Assembly (NCBI GenBank): GCA_035626475.1
Contig: DASPNP010000029.1
Coordinates: forward strand, 1-46,556
Direction: 5' to 3'
DNA from: DASPKT01 sp035626475
GTDB taxonomy: Bacteria > Pseudomonadota > Alphaproteobacteria > Azospirillales > Azospirillaceae
Length of the DNA: 46,556 nucleotides
The notes under the pieces were generated by a model, which saw nothing but the letters and a program-made list of their open reading frames with translations, had not been told where the DNA came from and made no database searches. A program made the translations under genes and the position numbers. Within the stretch, counting starts at the first letter, position 1. Each line of letters opens with the position of its first letter. This document shows, piece by piece, positions 15,986 through 25,390 of the stretch.

Positions 15986-17173
15986 TCAGACCCGCTCCAC
16001 CACCAGGGCGATGCCCTGGCCGCCGCCGATGCACATGGTGGCGAGGCCGCGCCTGGCGCCCGTGCGCTCCAGCTCGTACAGGGTCTTGACCGTGATGATG
16101 GCGCCGCTGGCGCCCACCGGATGGCCCAGCGCGACCGCGCCGCCGTTGGGGTTGGTCTTCTCCGCCGGGAAGCCCAGCTGTGCCGAGACGGCGCAGGCCT
16201 GGGCCGCGAAGGCCTCGTTGCTCTCGATCACGTCCATGTCGGCGACCGCCAGGCCGGCGCGCTCCAGCGCCTGCGGCACGGCCTCGACCGGGCCCAGCCC
16301 CATGACGCCCGGCTCGACGCCGCCATGGCCCCAGGAGACGATGCGGGCCAGCGGCTTCAGCCCGCGGCGCTGCGCCTCCTCGGCGCTCATCAGCACCAGG
16401 GCGGCGGCGCCGTCATTGATGCCCGAGGCGTTGCCGGCCGTGACCGAGCCGTCCTTGCGGAAGACCGGCTTCAGCTTGCCCATGTCCTCGATGGACGCCT
16501 CGGGGCGGACATGCTCGTCCGTGTCGAACACGACCTTGCCCTTGCGGGTCTCGATCTCCACCGGGACGATCTGGCTCTTGAAGAACCCCTCCTTGATGGC
16601 GCGGGCGGCGCGGCGGTGGCTCTCCACCGCGAAGGCATCCTGCGCGGCGCGGTCGATGCCGCACTGGGCCGCCACATTCTCCGTCGTCACGCCCATATGG
16701 CCGTTGCCGAACGGGTCGGTCAGCGAGGTCACCAGCGCATCGACCATGGCGGCGTCGCCCATCTTGGTGCCCCAGCGGGCCGAGGGGACGACATAGGGCG
16801 CCTTGCTCATGACCTCGGCGCCGCCGGCGACCGCGATCGCGCACTCGCCCAGCCGGATCATCTGCGCCGCCGAGACGATGGCCTGGATGCCCGAACCGCA
16901 CAGGCGGTTCAGCGTCAGCGCCGGCACCTTGGCCGGCAGGCCGGCGCGCATGGCGGAGACGCGGGCGAGATAGGCGTCGTGCGGATGCGACTGGATCACC
17001 TGCCCCATCACGACGTGGCCGACATCGTCGGGCGCCACGTCGGCGCGGCGCAACGCCTCGCGGATCACCAGCGCGCCCAGATCGGCCGGCGCCATGTCCT
17101 TCAGGCTGCCGCCGAAGCTGCCGATGGCGGTGCGCACCGCCCCGACGATCACCACATCCTTGAGCGCGCTCAT
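15986..17173 (-). CDS. Acetyl-CoA C-acetyltransferase (thiolase)
   Basis: A 395-residue biosynthetic-type thiolase that condenses two acetyl-CoA to acetoacetyl-CoA, or runs the reverse. The catalytic residues are Cys92 (RLCGSGIQA), His351 (ALGHPVGASG) and Cys381 (MCIGGGQG); ESNEAFAAQ is the oxyanion-loop segment. It could feed polyhydroxybutyrate synthesis or be part of acetoacetate or ethylmalonyl-CoA metabolism; no phaB or phaC neighbour is present, so no symbol is given. ATG 17173 has GGAAGGAAC 4 bases upstream; the longer frame adds 21 residues of non-conserved sequence. It is monocistronic. Confidence 0.93.
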   Translation of the reverse strand: MSALKDVVIVGAVRTAIGSFGGSLKDMAPADLGALVIREALRRADVAPDDVGHVVMGQVIQSHPHDAYLARVSAMRAGLPAKVPALTLNRLCGSGIQAIVSAAQMIRLGECAIAVAGGAEVMSKAPYVVPSARWGTKMGDAAMVDALVTSLTDPFGNGHMGVTTENVAAQCGIDRAAQDAFAVESHRRAARAIKEGFFKSQIVPVEIETRKGKVVFDTDEHVRPEASIEDMGKLKPVFRKDGSVTAGNASGINDGAAALVLMSAEEAQRRGLKPLARIVSWGHGGVEPGVMGLGPVEAVPQALERAGLAVADMDVIESNEAFAAQACAVSAQLGFPAEKTNPNGGAVALGHPVGASGAIITVKTLYELERTGARRGLATMCIGGGQGIALVVERV

Positions 17174-17270
17174 GCTGTTCCTTCCCCTTGATCCCCAGCC
17201 GGCCGGCCCGACGCCGCCCCGGTCGTTGGGCGGCATTCTGGCGCGGCGGAGGGGGGCGGGGGAAGGGGGA

Positions 17271-19457
17271 TCACCAGGGCAGGGCCACCTCCGCCGCCGC
17301 CCGGCCGGACAGGTCGGACAGGTTGGAGAGATAGATGCCGGGCGCGTGCAGCGCGGGATCGGCCAGCACCCGGCGGAATTCCGCGTGTTCCGGGTGCTCC
17401 TGCTTGTGGACGGCGCGGGCGGCGAACTCCTCGGCGCTGAAGGTGCCCCAGTTGGTGATCTGAGCGAAGGACACCACGTCGGCGCCGAACCGGCGGCCCA
17501 GGGCGGCGAAGGCGGTCATCTCCCGGAAGTTGTTGGCCTGCACCGTCATGTTGATGCCGAACCACTCCAGCGGACCCTCACGGCGCAGCCGGGCGATGAA
17601 CTCCAGCCGCTCCAGCAGGATGTCGAACTCGCCGCCGCGGCGGTTCTCGGCATATGTGGCCGGCGTCGCCGCGTCGATGGAGATGTCGCAGGAGCGCACC
17701 AGGGCGCGGATCTCCCCCGGGATGCTCTCCCAGATGCGCGGCGTCCAGAGCAGCCCGTTGGAGTGGAGATGCAGCCGCTTCAGCTTCGGCATGTTCTCCC
17801 GCTTCATGGTCTGCAGCCATTTGCGGAAATAGGGGCTGCCGAACGGGTCGCCGGAACCAGTGATGTAGAGCAGCTCCGCATCCTTCAGCGCCTGCGTCTC
17901 GATGGTGCGCTGCAGGCCCGTGATCCGGTCGGCGGATTTGGTCTCCATGATCAGCTGCGTGCGGCAGCTGGGGCAGGACAGGTTGCAGGAACGGTCGAAG
18001 CTGCAGTTGATGTCGCGCGGGCCGTAGGGAACGACGGTGAGCTCGCGCGCCAGCACCTCCAGCATGCGGGCGTCGGTCACGTCCTCGACCCGGCTGACCG
18101 GCCCGTCGACCCGCTGCAGGTGCGGGCAGCGCCGCGCGTTGCAGTAGCTGAAGCTGCCGTCCAGGACCGAGCGGCGGATGCTCTGCGCCGTCTCGCCGTT
18201 CCAGACCTCGTCCACGCTCTGCCGGGTGAGGTTGCCGATGGGCGTGTCCAGCCAGGCCGGGCAGCACATATAGGCCTCGCCCTCCTCCGCGCCCCGTGAC
18301 ACCTCGAACCAGGTGAAGGGCTTGGAGCAGAAGAGGCGGCCGGTGGGCGCCGGGGCCGGGGCGCGGATCGGCGCCGGCTTCGGCAGGTCCCGCTCCAGCG
18401 CGCGGGCGTAGAGTTCGCCATGCAGCGCCGCCTGCACCGGCCAGGACAGCTCCTCCGCCCGCGCCCGGGCCAGCCGACCCATGGCGAGGCGCCGGTCCGG
18501 CTCGTCGCGCAGCGTCTGCAGCGCGGCGGCCAGGGCGGCCGGGTCGTTGCCCTTGACCCGGATGGCCTCGCCGCCGGGGGTGTAGGCGCGGACCGCCTCA
18601 ATGTCGCTGCTGACGACGGGCAGGCCGCAGGCTATGCCCTCCAGCAGGGCGTTGTTGGCGGTGGCGTCGGTCAGCGGCAGCAGCAGCACGTCCGCCTGCC
18701 GGTAGAGATCGGCCAGCGCCTCGTCCGACAGTCCGGCATGCTTGCGCACCCGCGGCATGCCCTCCAGCCCGGTCTCGGCGCCGGTGACCAGATCGAACTC
18801 GATGTCCGGGTCGTCGTGCAGCAGCCCGGCGACGGCACGCATGGCCGTCCAGTCGCGCAGCCAGTGCCCGACCGTCACGCAGCGCAGCCGCTTGCCGCGC
18901 TGGCGGGCGGGGGGCGGGCGGAAGAACTCCGTATCGATGCCGTGCAGGATCACGTGCAGCCGCTCCTCGGGCACCAGCCCCTGGAAGAACGGCAGCTGCG
19001 AGGGGGAGACCAGGGTGACGTGGTCGAATGCCGCCACCACCCTGGGGTCGATGACATCAGGCAGGACCGAGGGCGGCTGGTGGAAGGTGGCGACCGTGAC
19101 CGGGCGCCGGCGACCCATCGCCTTCAGCGCGCGCGGCAGGTACTGGCCGGCATGCTCCCCGTCCAGGAAATGCACCACGTCCAGCTCGCCCTTCAGGCAG
19201 GCCGGCAGCAGCCGCATCTCCGCCTTCAGGTCGGACAGCTTGTACCAGCTCATGCCGCCGGCCTGGATGCGCCGCTTCAGCCAGGCGCCGACCGCCTCGG
19301 GCACCCGGGGGAAGTCCTCGTGATTGTCGGGCGCGCCGTGAAGCTCGGCGCGGAAGGCGCCCGGGTCCAGGTGGCGGGCCAGCTGGTGGAAGCCGGAATG
19401 GCCGCCCCAGTGCGGGAAGCGGGTATGCTCGAACTGGACGCGGAGGGGGCGGTTCAT
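17271..19457 (-). CDS. Fused glycosyltransferase (GT4-like) - SPASM - radical SAM protein
   Basis: A 728-residue fusion. Residues 1-355 are a GT-B glycosyltransferase: a sugar-acceptor N-half, HGIDTEFFRPPP, and the donor-binding NNALLEGIACGLPVVSSDI. Residues about 375-450 have the cysteine pattern of a SPASM domain (Cys377, Cys398, Cys399, Cys439, Cys444, with IGNL and EVWNGETAQSIR between). A radical SAM core follows, with Cys491-x3-Cys495-x2-Cys498 (CNLSCPSC), the iron-sulfur cluster motif, and LLYITGSGDPFGS as the SAM-binding strand. SPASM normally follows the radical SAM core; here it precedes it. Chemistry and substrate are unknown, perhaps sugar or lipid modification coupled to glycosylation. 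It is the last gene of the operon; its ATG lies 3 bases after the GT2 stop. Confidence 0.85.
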   Translation of the reverse strand: MNRPLRVQFEHTRFPHWGGHSGFHQLARHLDPGAFRAELHGAPDNHEDFPRVPEAVGAWLKRRIQAGGMSWYKLSDLKAEMRLLPACLKGELDVVHFLDGEHAGQYLPRALKAMGRRRPVTVATFHQPPSVLPDVIDPRVVAAFDHVTLVSPSQLPFFQGLVPEERLHVILHGIDTEFFRPPPARQRGKRLRCVTVGHWLRDWTAMRAVAGLLHDDPDIEFDLVTGAETGLEGMPRVRKHAGLSDEALADLYRQADVLLLPLTDATANNALLEGIACGLPVVSSDIEAVRAYTPGGEAIRVKGNDPAALAAALQTLRDEPDRRLAMGRLARARAEELSWPVQAALHGELYARALERDLPKPAPIRAPAPAPTGRLFCSKPFTWFEVSRGAEEGEAYMCCPAWLDTPIGNLTRQSVDEVWNGETAQSIRRSVLDGSFSYCNARRCPHLQRVDGPVSRVEDVTDARMLEVLARELTVVPYGPRDINCSFDRSCNLSCPSCRTQLIMETKSADRITGLQRTIETQALKDAELLYITGSGDPFGSPYFRKWLQTMKRENMPKLKRLHLHSNGLLWTPRIWESIPGEIRALVRSCDISIDAATPATYAENRRGGEFDILLERLEFIARLRREGPLEWFGINMTVQANNFREMTAFAALGRRFGADVVSFAQITNWGTFSAEEFAARAVHKQEHPEHAEFRRVLADPALHAPGIYLSNLSDLSGRAAAEVALPW

Positions 19458-19460
19458 GGC

Positions 19461-20405
19461 TCAGATCCGGGCGGCGCCGAGCAGGCCAGCGATGTGGCCC
19501 AACTCGATCAGGGTGAAGCATTGGTTCTGGAAGCGGTCCGGGTCGTCGGTCCGCTTGGCGAGCGTGCCCAGCTGCCGGCCGCGGCCGAGCAGCGACCGGG
19601 TGCGGCCGGCGGCGCGGTACAGCCGGGCGAGGCGGCCGGGGCGCGTCTCGATCAGCTCCATGACGGCGTCCGAGACGCCCTGCCAATAGTAGCGGCGCAG
19701 GAACCAGTCCTGGACCAGGCGCTGCGGCGGCACCAAGTGCCGGATCGCCATGCCGGGATGGTAAAGGCAGGCATGTCCCTGCTCGACGATCTTCTTCGCC
19801 AGGAACACATCGCCGCTGGACAGCATGTTGTTGCCGACGCGGTCCAGCTTGGGATGGAAGCCGCCGACCTTCTCCAGCAGCACCACCGGGATGGCCATGT
19901 TGGCCCCGACCACCCATTCCCGGTCGAGATCCTCGATCCGCTTCACCTCCGGACCCCAGTCGACGATGGTGAGCGAAGCGGCGATGCCGTCGGACAGCCA
20001 GGCGGGACGCTCGCCCTTCCAGATCGGGTCCACCCGGCCGCCGACCACACCGGCGCCACGATCGCGGTCGAACCCCTCCTTGACCGCCGCCAGCCAGCCC
20101 GGCAGGGCGATGGCGTCGTCGTCGAAATAGGCGGCGATGCGTCCGGCCGCCGCCCGCCAGCCGGTGTTGCGGGCGTTGCACAGGCCCAGCCGCGGCTCGT
20201 GGACGTAGCGGACCGGGCCCTGGTCGCGGAAGCTCTCCACCACCTCCCGCGTGCCGTCGGTGGAGGCGTTGTCCACCACCAGCAGCTCGTAATCCGTCCG
20301 GGGGAAGTCCTGGCGGATGATGCTCGCCATCGCGTCGCGCAGGTAGCCGGCGCGGTTGTGGGTGCAGATGATGACGGTGATCAGCGGGGCGTTGCGGCCG
20401 GTCAT
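19461..20405 (-). CDS. Family 2 glycosyltransferase
   Basis: A 314-residue GT-A enzyme: ITVIICTHNRAGYLRDAM, LLVVDNASTDGT, the metal motif YFDDDA (DDD in place of DXD), and GANMAIP further on. The C-terminal part (about 240-314) contains an Arg-rich helix region. The start is ATG 20405, chosen because it overlaps the preceding stop as ATGA; a frame of 168 more codons upstream is open only because of GC bias. It is the third gene of the glycosylation operon. Confidence 0.88.
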   Translation of the reverse strand: MTGRNAPLITVIICTHNRAGYLRDAMASIIRQDFPRTDYELLVVDNASTDGTREVVESFRDQGPVRYVHEPRLGLCNARNTGWRAAAGRIAAYFDDDAIALPGWLAAVKEGFDRDRGAGVVGGRVDPIWKGERPAWLSDGIAASLTIVDWGPEVKRIEDLDREWVVGANMAIPVVLLEKVGGFHPKLDRVGNNMLSSGDVFLAKKIVEQGHACLYHPGMAIRHLVPPQRLVQDWFLRRYYWQGVSDAVMELIETRPGRLARLYRAAGRTRSLLGRGRQLGTLAKRTDDPDRFQNQCFTLIELGHIAGLLGAARI

Positions 20406-22666
20406 GAGGCGCGCTCCAGGCTGGGGTTGGGGGCGCTGGGGTTGGTGTCGGGGCGCAGGCGCTGCTTCAGCTTTCCCCAGCGGCGGGCGAGCCCGGGGCC
20501 GAGGCGGTGGGGCTCCAGCAGCCCCTTGAACAGCGGGTAGCGGCGCAGCCGGGCGAAGCGCGGCGGAGGCGGCTGGTGCGCCGGCGGCAGCGGCGGGGCG
20601 ATGGCCGGCAGCGGCGCGTGCAGGTCGAGATAGGCCAGGAAGTCCGCCGGTGCCGGGGCGGGCAGCCGCTTCAGCAGGCGGCGGCGGGTCTCCTGGTAGG
20701 CGGGCAGGCGCATCCAGTCCAGCGTGCCGGCGGACTCGCGCGTCGCCAGGAACTCCGGATAGACCACCGACTTCCAGCCGCGCCCCAGCACGCCGTTCGC
20801 CAGCGCCCAGAGGTCTCCCTCGGCCGGCGCGTCGGGCGGGAAGGGGGCGATGCCCTCGATCGCCTCGTCGCGGAAGGCGGAGGCGCGCGCCACCTCGTTC
20901 TGCGCCCATTGGTGCGGGAAGCCGGGACAGGGCGGGGCGGAGACATGGCCGTCGGCGCTGGCGGTCCAGAAGGAAAGGATGCCGGCCTGCGGGCAGGCGG
21001 CCATCGCCGCCTCCAGCTTCGCCAGAGCGTCGGGCCGCAGCCGGTCGTGCCGGTCCAGGAACACCCAGCCCAGCGGCGGGCGCACGCCCCGCACCGCCTG
21101 GAAGCCCTGGTTCCAGGCCTCGGCCGCGGTCAGGGGCGCCGCCGCCATGGCGATGCCGCCAGCCGCGCGGGCCCGCCGCTCCAGCTCCAGGCCCGGTGGG
21201 ACGGCGGCGGGGTCGTGGACGATCGCCAGCGCCGCCGGGGCCAGGGTCTGGCCCGCCAACGCGTCCAGCAGCGCCTCCGCCCCCTCGGTCCCGTCGATCC
21301 AGGCGACCACGCCAATGCCGCGCCTGATCTCGGCGGCGCTGCGGGCGGCGTTCGGCAGGGCGACCGAGCGCTTGGCGCCGCGGCGGGCCACCTCGGTGCG
21401 GAAGGCGACATGCTCCTGGAAGGTGCGGTCATTGTCGCATAGGACCCGCACGGCCTCGGCCGCCTGCTCGCCCATGACCCGGCGGCGGGCGGGCGTCTCG
21501 GCCAGGCAGCGGCGGAGCGCCTGCTCCAGCCCGTCCACCATCTCCGCCATCGTCTCGCCCTGGGCGAGCCAGCCGGTGCGACCGTCCTCCAGCATCTCCG
21601 CCATGCCGCCCAGCCGGGTGGCGATGACGGGCAGGCCGGACGCCATGGCCTCGATGCAGGTGTTGGGGAAGTTCTCCCAGCGCGACGGCACCACCGCCGC
21701 CCGCGCCCGCGCCAGCAGGGCCGGCAGCTCCTCGCGCGGCTTGGCGCCGTGGAAGCGGAAGCGCCAGCGCATCGGCTCGGGGATGCGGGCCTGCAGCGTC
21801 GCGATCATCGAGCGGTTGCGCGACGGGTCGGTCCAGCCGGTGGAAGTGTCGGCACCGATGAAGTCGAACTGCACCTTCGGGTCGTCGCGGGCGACGCGGA
21901 TCGCCGCCTCCACCCACTCGCCGACGCCCTTGCGGGCCTCCAGCCGGCCGACATAGGTGATCATGCCCTCGTCCCAGGTGCGCTCGTCGCGTTCCACCGG
22001 GGAGAGCGAGCCGACGGGCAGGCGGATGACCTTCACGCTGCCGGCGGCCAAGTCGTAGAGGTCCTCCGACTGCCGGGCCAGGTAGCGGCTGGGGCAGAGC
22101 AGCGCGTCGGCGGCGGCGATGCAGTGGTCCTCCATCCGCTTCATGGCGAGGATGGTGGGGTCGCGCAGATCCACGCCGTTGGAGCGCGCGATCATCTCGG
22201 TCGGCGAGTGCAGGTGGACGATGCAGGGCGGCTTGCGCGCGGGCCCCAGGCCCAGGCTGCGGCGGACCAGGAAATGGTAGAGCGGCGCCTCCCACTCCTG
22301 CGCCTCGACGACGTCGATGCCCTCCTCCTGGATCAGCCGCTCCGCCAGGTGCGCCGCCTGCAGCGAGAACCACTGGTTGGGGAAGACCGACCGCTTGACC
22401 CCCGCCAGGTCCTCGGCCCATTGCCCGTCAAGATCCAGCGGCGCCAGCCCGCGCGGCGGGTCGTCCTCGGCGATGCGGTGGATGATCAGCCGGCCCTCGC
22501 ACAGGACCTCCCGCATCTTCGGCGCGTCCTTCCAGCGCTGGCCGATGACGTGGACGATCTCGCCCCGCTCGGCGAGGATGCGAGCGATGTTGCGGACATA
22601 GGTGCCGATGCCGCCGGGGGCGTAGGGGGCGGGCGGGTATTCCCGCGACAGGATCAGGTGCTTCAT
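20402..22666 (-). CDS. GT4-type glycosyltransferase with C-terminal GT2-like domain
   Basis: A 754-residue protein. Residues 1-410 are a GT-B glycosyltransferase: YPPAPYAPGGIGTYVRNIA (donor/acceptor loop), ITYVGRLEARKGVGEW, and PSRWENFPNTCIEAMASGLP with the family's E-x7-E region. Residues about 450-680 look like a GT-A domain (IGVVAWIDGTEGAEALLDAL, then WVFLDRHDRLRPDAL), but the usual DDGS and DXD are replaced (VHDPAA, LDRHD), so this half may be catalytically dead or unusual. A Pro/Arg-rich tail closes it. The start is ATG 22666, overlapping the upstream stop by 4 bases. It is the second gene of the operon. Confidence 0.83.
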   Translation of the reverse strand: MKHLILSREYPPAPYAPGGIGTYVRNIARILAERGEIVHVIGQRWKDAPKMREVLCEGRLIIHRIAEDDPPRGLAPLDLDGQWAEDLAGVKRSVFPNQWFSLQAAHLAERLIQEEGIDVVEAQEWEAPLYHFLVRRSLGLGPARKPPCIVHLHSPTEMIARSNGVDLRDPTILAMKRMEDHCIAAADALLCPSRYLARQSEDLYDLAAGSVKVIRLPVGSLSPVERDERTWDEGMITYVGRLEARKGVGEWVEAAIRVARDDPKVQFDFIGADTSTGWTDPSRNRSMIATLQARIPEPMRWRFRFHGAKPREELPALLARARAAVVPSRWENFPNTCIEAMASGLPVIATRLGGMAEMLEDGRTGWLAQGETMAEMVDGLEQALRRCLAETPARRRVMGEQAAEAVRVLCDNDRTFQEHVAFRTEVARRGAKRSVALPNAARSAAEIRRGIGVVAWIDGTEGAEALLDALAGQTLAPAALAIVHDPAAVPPGLELERRARAAGGIAMAAAPLTAAEAWNQGFQAVRGVRPPLGWVFLDRHDRLRPDALAKLEAAMAACPQAGILSFWTASADGHVSAPPCPGFPHQWAQNEVARASAFRDEAIEGIAPFPPDAPAEGDLWALANGVLGRGWKSVVYPEFLATRESAGTLDWMRLPAYQETRRRLLKRLPAPAPADFLAYLDLHAPLPAIAPPLPPAHQPPPPRFARLRRYPLFKGLLEPHRLGPGLARRWGKLKQRLRPDTNPSAPNPSLERAS

Positions 22667-25110
22667 CGGGCGTTTTTCCCGGTGACGGGGCTGTCGACAA
22701 GTCCGAAGGCGGCGGCGGTGGTCCCGGCGGCTCTTCGCAGGGCCTGGCCGGCGCGTCTCAACCCCTGCAGCGCGGAGGAGGGAGCGGGGGGAGGCGCCGC
22801 GGCCCTCAGCGCTTCCATGCGCTGGCGGTCGGCCTCGCGCCGCATGGCCCGCCCTTCGATCAGCATCGGCAGCTCCATGGCGAAGCGGGCGGCCGTGGCG
22901 CGGTGCGTCTCCAGCATGCGCTCGCGCATCACCTGGTTCTGCACGTCGGTCAGGCTGCGCAGCAGGCTGTCGCCGCGCACCCGGTAGCGCTGCTGGTAGC
23001 GCGGCAGCGTGACGATCGGGTGGCCCGCCGCCAGCAGCCGCACGGGCAGTTCCCAATCCTCGTAATTGAAGCGCTGGCCGGCATCGTAGCCGCCGAGACC
23101 GCGCAGCAGGGCCGTGCGCATCATGCAGGGCACGAACACCATGTTCTCGACCAGCAGGGCGGGCAGCTCCGGCTGCGGCGCGTTCCAGAAGCCGGGCGCC
23201 ACGCCCTCGCCGAAGGTCTCCGCCCAGGCCGCCACGCCGCCGATCTCCGGATGCCGGCACATGACATTCAGGGCCAGCCTGTAGAAATCCGGGCCGATCA
23301 GGTCATCGCCGTCGATGAAGGAGACGAATTCGCTCCTGGCCGCCTGCAGGCCGGTGTTGCGGGCGCCCGAAAGGCCGCGGTTCGGCTGGCGCAGCACATG
23401 CAACGGCAGCCGCCGCGCCCTGGCCTCCGCCTCAAGCCTGGCGATGGCCTCGCGCGTGGCCGCCCCGGGGGAGCCGTCGTCCACGACGATGAGCTCGTCC
23501 GGGCGGCGGGTGGCGGCCCAGACGCTCTCCACCGTCTCCACCAGCAGCGCGCCCATCTCGTAGCAGGCGACGACCACGGCCAGCGTGCCCGGGCGCAGAT
23601 CCATGTCGAAGGGGCGCGCCGGCTGCGGCTCCGCGGCGATCTCGGCCAGGGAGCGCCGGCGGTCCAGCAGCAGCCGGGCGCACAGGCCCAGATCCTGGCG
23701 CTCGGGCAGGGTCGCCGTCAGGCCGCGCAGGGTCTCCACCAGCGCTTCGAAGCGGGCGACGCGGCCGGCGCCCCGGTGGGCCCGCACCACCGCCCGGCAC
23801 AGCGCGCGGCGCGCCTGGTCCAGCGCCTCCGGCCGGGTGCCCGCCAGCGTCTCCAGCTTGGCGGCGATCTCCTCGGGGCCGGGCGCATCGCCGAGCAGGC
23901 AGATCGCCGGCAGCTCCTCGCCGGGTGCCAGCCCCTCGGCCACCGCCGGCGACAGCACCGGCAGCGTACCCCGCGCCAGCTCCGACCAGAGCTCGGGCAG
24001 GTAGGACGCGGCGGCGGGGCAGAGGCGGACGGGCAGTCCGCCGCCCAGGTCGGCGCGGCCCGGCCGGAAGCGCCAGACGCCCGCGCCGACCATCTCCCGC
24101 ACGAAGCCGCGCGAGGACCAATAGTCCTGGAAGCGGCGCGGCGCCATGGGCGCGAAAGTCATGTCGGTGCCGGCGCAGGCGACCGACAGGGCCGGCATGC
24201 CCCAGCGGTCCTGCATCAGCCGCGCCCCGTCCAGCGCCGCCAGCACTCCGTCCGACCCACGCCAGGGCCCTTGCAGGAAGGGCTGGGCGCGGCCGGCGCG
24301 CGGCGTCTCGGCCATGGTGGCGATGGCGTCGAGCAGGCCCGCCGGCACGTCGCGCGGCACCAGCACCGGCACCGGCGCGTCGGGCAGCCGGCCGGCCCGC
24401 GCCACCGCCTCCCCACGCGGACCGAAGACCAGCGTGCCGTCGGCCAGGGCCAGCGAGAGGTCCTCCATCTGGCGGCGGGTGAGCGCAGGCTTGGTCCAGA
24501 GCCCCTCCTGGTCGGCCGCCTGCCGGTCCGCCGACCGGTCGGTGACGACCAGGGCGACGGGCACGCGGGTCAGCGCGCCGCAGCCGGTGGCGCGCGCCAT
24601 CTGCATGACGTAGCCCAGGCCACCGCGCATCGGCAGCACCAGCGCGTCGATCGGGTCGGTGGCGTGCAGCTCCTCCAGGTGCCGCTCCAGCATGAAGGAG
24701 AGCGCGAAGAGCGGGTCGCTCTCGGCCAGCAGCCCCAGCAGGCGGGGACCGCAGCCGGCCAGCGCCAGGTCCAGCCGATGGTCGGGGTCGCGCGCCGGGA
24801 TCTCGACCGAGCGCACCGCCGGGCCGAAATCCGCCGTGGGCGCGGGGCCGGGCGCGTCGGACGGCCGGGTGGCCCGCGGGTCCCAGGTGGGGAAGGCGCC
24901 GGGCTTGGTCTCGTAGCGCAGGAAATCGTCCCAGGTCAGCACGGTCACCCGGCATCCCAGGACCGCCGCCAGCTCGGTCAGCGGCAGGCCGAGCCCGCGC
25001 GCGGCCAGGCGCGCCTGGGGATCGTCGGAATGGTAGTCGGCCAGCCCGTCATAGGCCTCGACGACGACCAGGTGTTTCGCGGCAGGCTTGTCGGACCTCA
25101 GCTGGATCAC
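22663..25110 (-). CDS. Large protein with unknown N-terminal domain and GT2 domain
   Basis: An 815-residue protein and the first gene of the operon. Residues 1-480 are not recognised with confidence; pieces such as LVVVEAYDGLADYHSDD and WSELARGTLPVLSPAVAEGL suggest an inverting or retaining GT-B-like or exostosin-like domain. Residues about 500-725 are a clear GT2 domain: LAVVVACYEMGALLVETVES, LIVVDDGSPG, SFIDGDDLIGPDFY and NYEDWELPVRLL. I chose GTG 25110 because AAGGGGGACGGG stands right before it and upstream residues have no coding sense. It is divergent from the riboswitch operon, sharing 413 bases of upstream DNA. Confidence 0.78.
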   Translation of the reverse strand: MIQLRSDKPAAKHLVVVEAYDGLADYHSDDPQARLAARGLGLPLTELAAVLGCRVTVLTWDDFLRYETKPGAFPTWDPRATRPSDAPGPAPTADFGPAVRSVEIPARDPDHRLDLALAGCGPRLLGLLAESDPLFALSFMLERHLEELHATDPIDALVLPMRGGLGYVMQMARATGCGALTRVPVALVVTDRSADRQAADQEGLWTKPALTRRQMEDLSLALADGTLVFGPRGEAVARAGRLPDAPVPVLVPRDVPAGLLDAIATMAETPRAGRAQPFLQGPWRGSDGVLAALDGARLMQDRWGMPALSVACAGTDMTFAPMAPRRFQDYWSSRGFVREMVGAGVWRFRPGRADLGGGLPVRLCPAAASYLPELWSELARGTLPVLSPAVAEGLAPGEELPAICLLGDAPGPEEIAAKLETLAGTRPEALDQARRALCRAVVRAHRGAGRVARFEALVETLRGLTATLPERQDLGLCARLLLDRRRSLAEIAAEPQPARPFDMDLRPGTLAVVVACYEMGALLVETVESVWAATRRPDELIVVDDGSPGAATREAIARLEAEARARRLPLHVLRQPNRGLSGARNTGLQAARSEFVSFIDGDDLIGPDFYRLALNVMCRHPEIGGVAAWAETFGEGVAPGFWNAPQPELPALLVENMVFVPCMMRTALLRGLGGYDAGQRFNYEDWELPVRLLAAGHPIVTLPRYQQRYRVRGDSLLRSLTDVQNQVMRERMLETHRATAARFAMELPMLIEGRAMRREADRQRMEALRAAAPPPAPSSALQGLRRAGQALRRAAGTTAAAFGLVDSPVTGKNAR

Positions 25111-25342
25111 CCCGTCCCCCTTCGCTGCTCCACGACCGCTCGACACAGGGCGGCAAAATCGATGGGGGCATTTAAGCGCGTCCCGTGTCCCGGGCCGACG
25201 CCGCAGACGGAGGGCTTCGCGGCCAATCCGACGGAGGGTCTCCGCGATGGTCTCCACCGCCGGGGCGGCGGAACACCCCGAAGGCATAGGGGGCTCCGGA
25301 AACCTCCCCGACGGGGGCAACCCGGCCTTGCGCGGCCGCGGT

Positions 25343-25371
25343 TTGACAGGGGCAAGGCGGGCGGCTAGCGT
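25343..25371 (+). promoter_or_regulatory. Sigma70-type promoter of the riboswitch operon
   Basis: A perfect TTGACA (25343-25348), 17-base spacer and TAGCGT (25366-25371). Transcription would start near 25378, just before the riboswitch aptamer, so spacing and context agree. Confidence 0.7.
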
Positions 25372-25390
25372 CGCCACCGGTGCAGGCATC

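Noticed and set aside
22903..25368. Plus-strand 821-codon open frame.
   Set aside because: It is antisense to the GT operon with no motifs.
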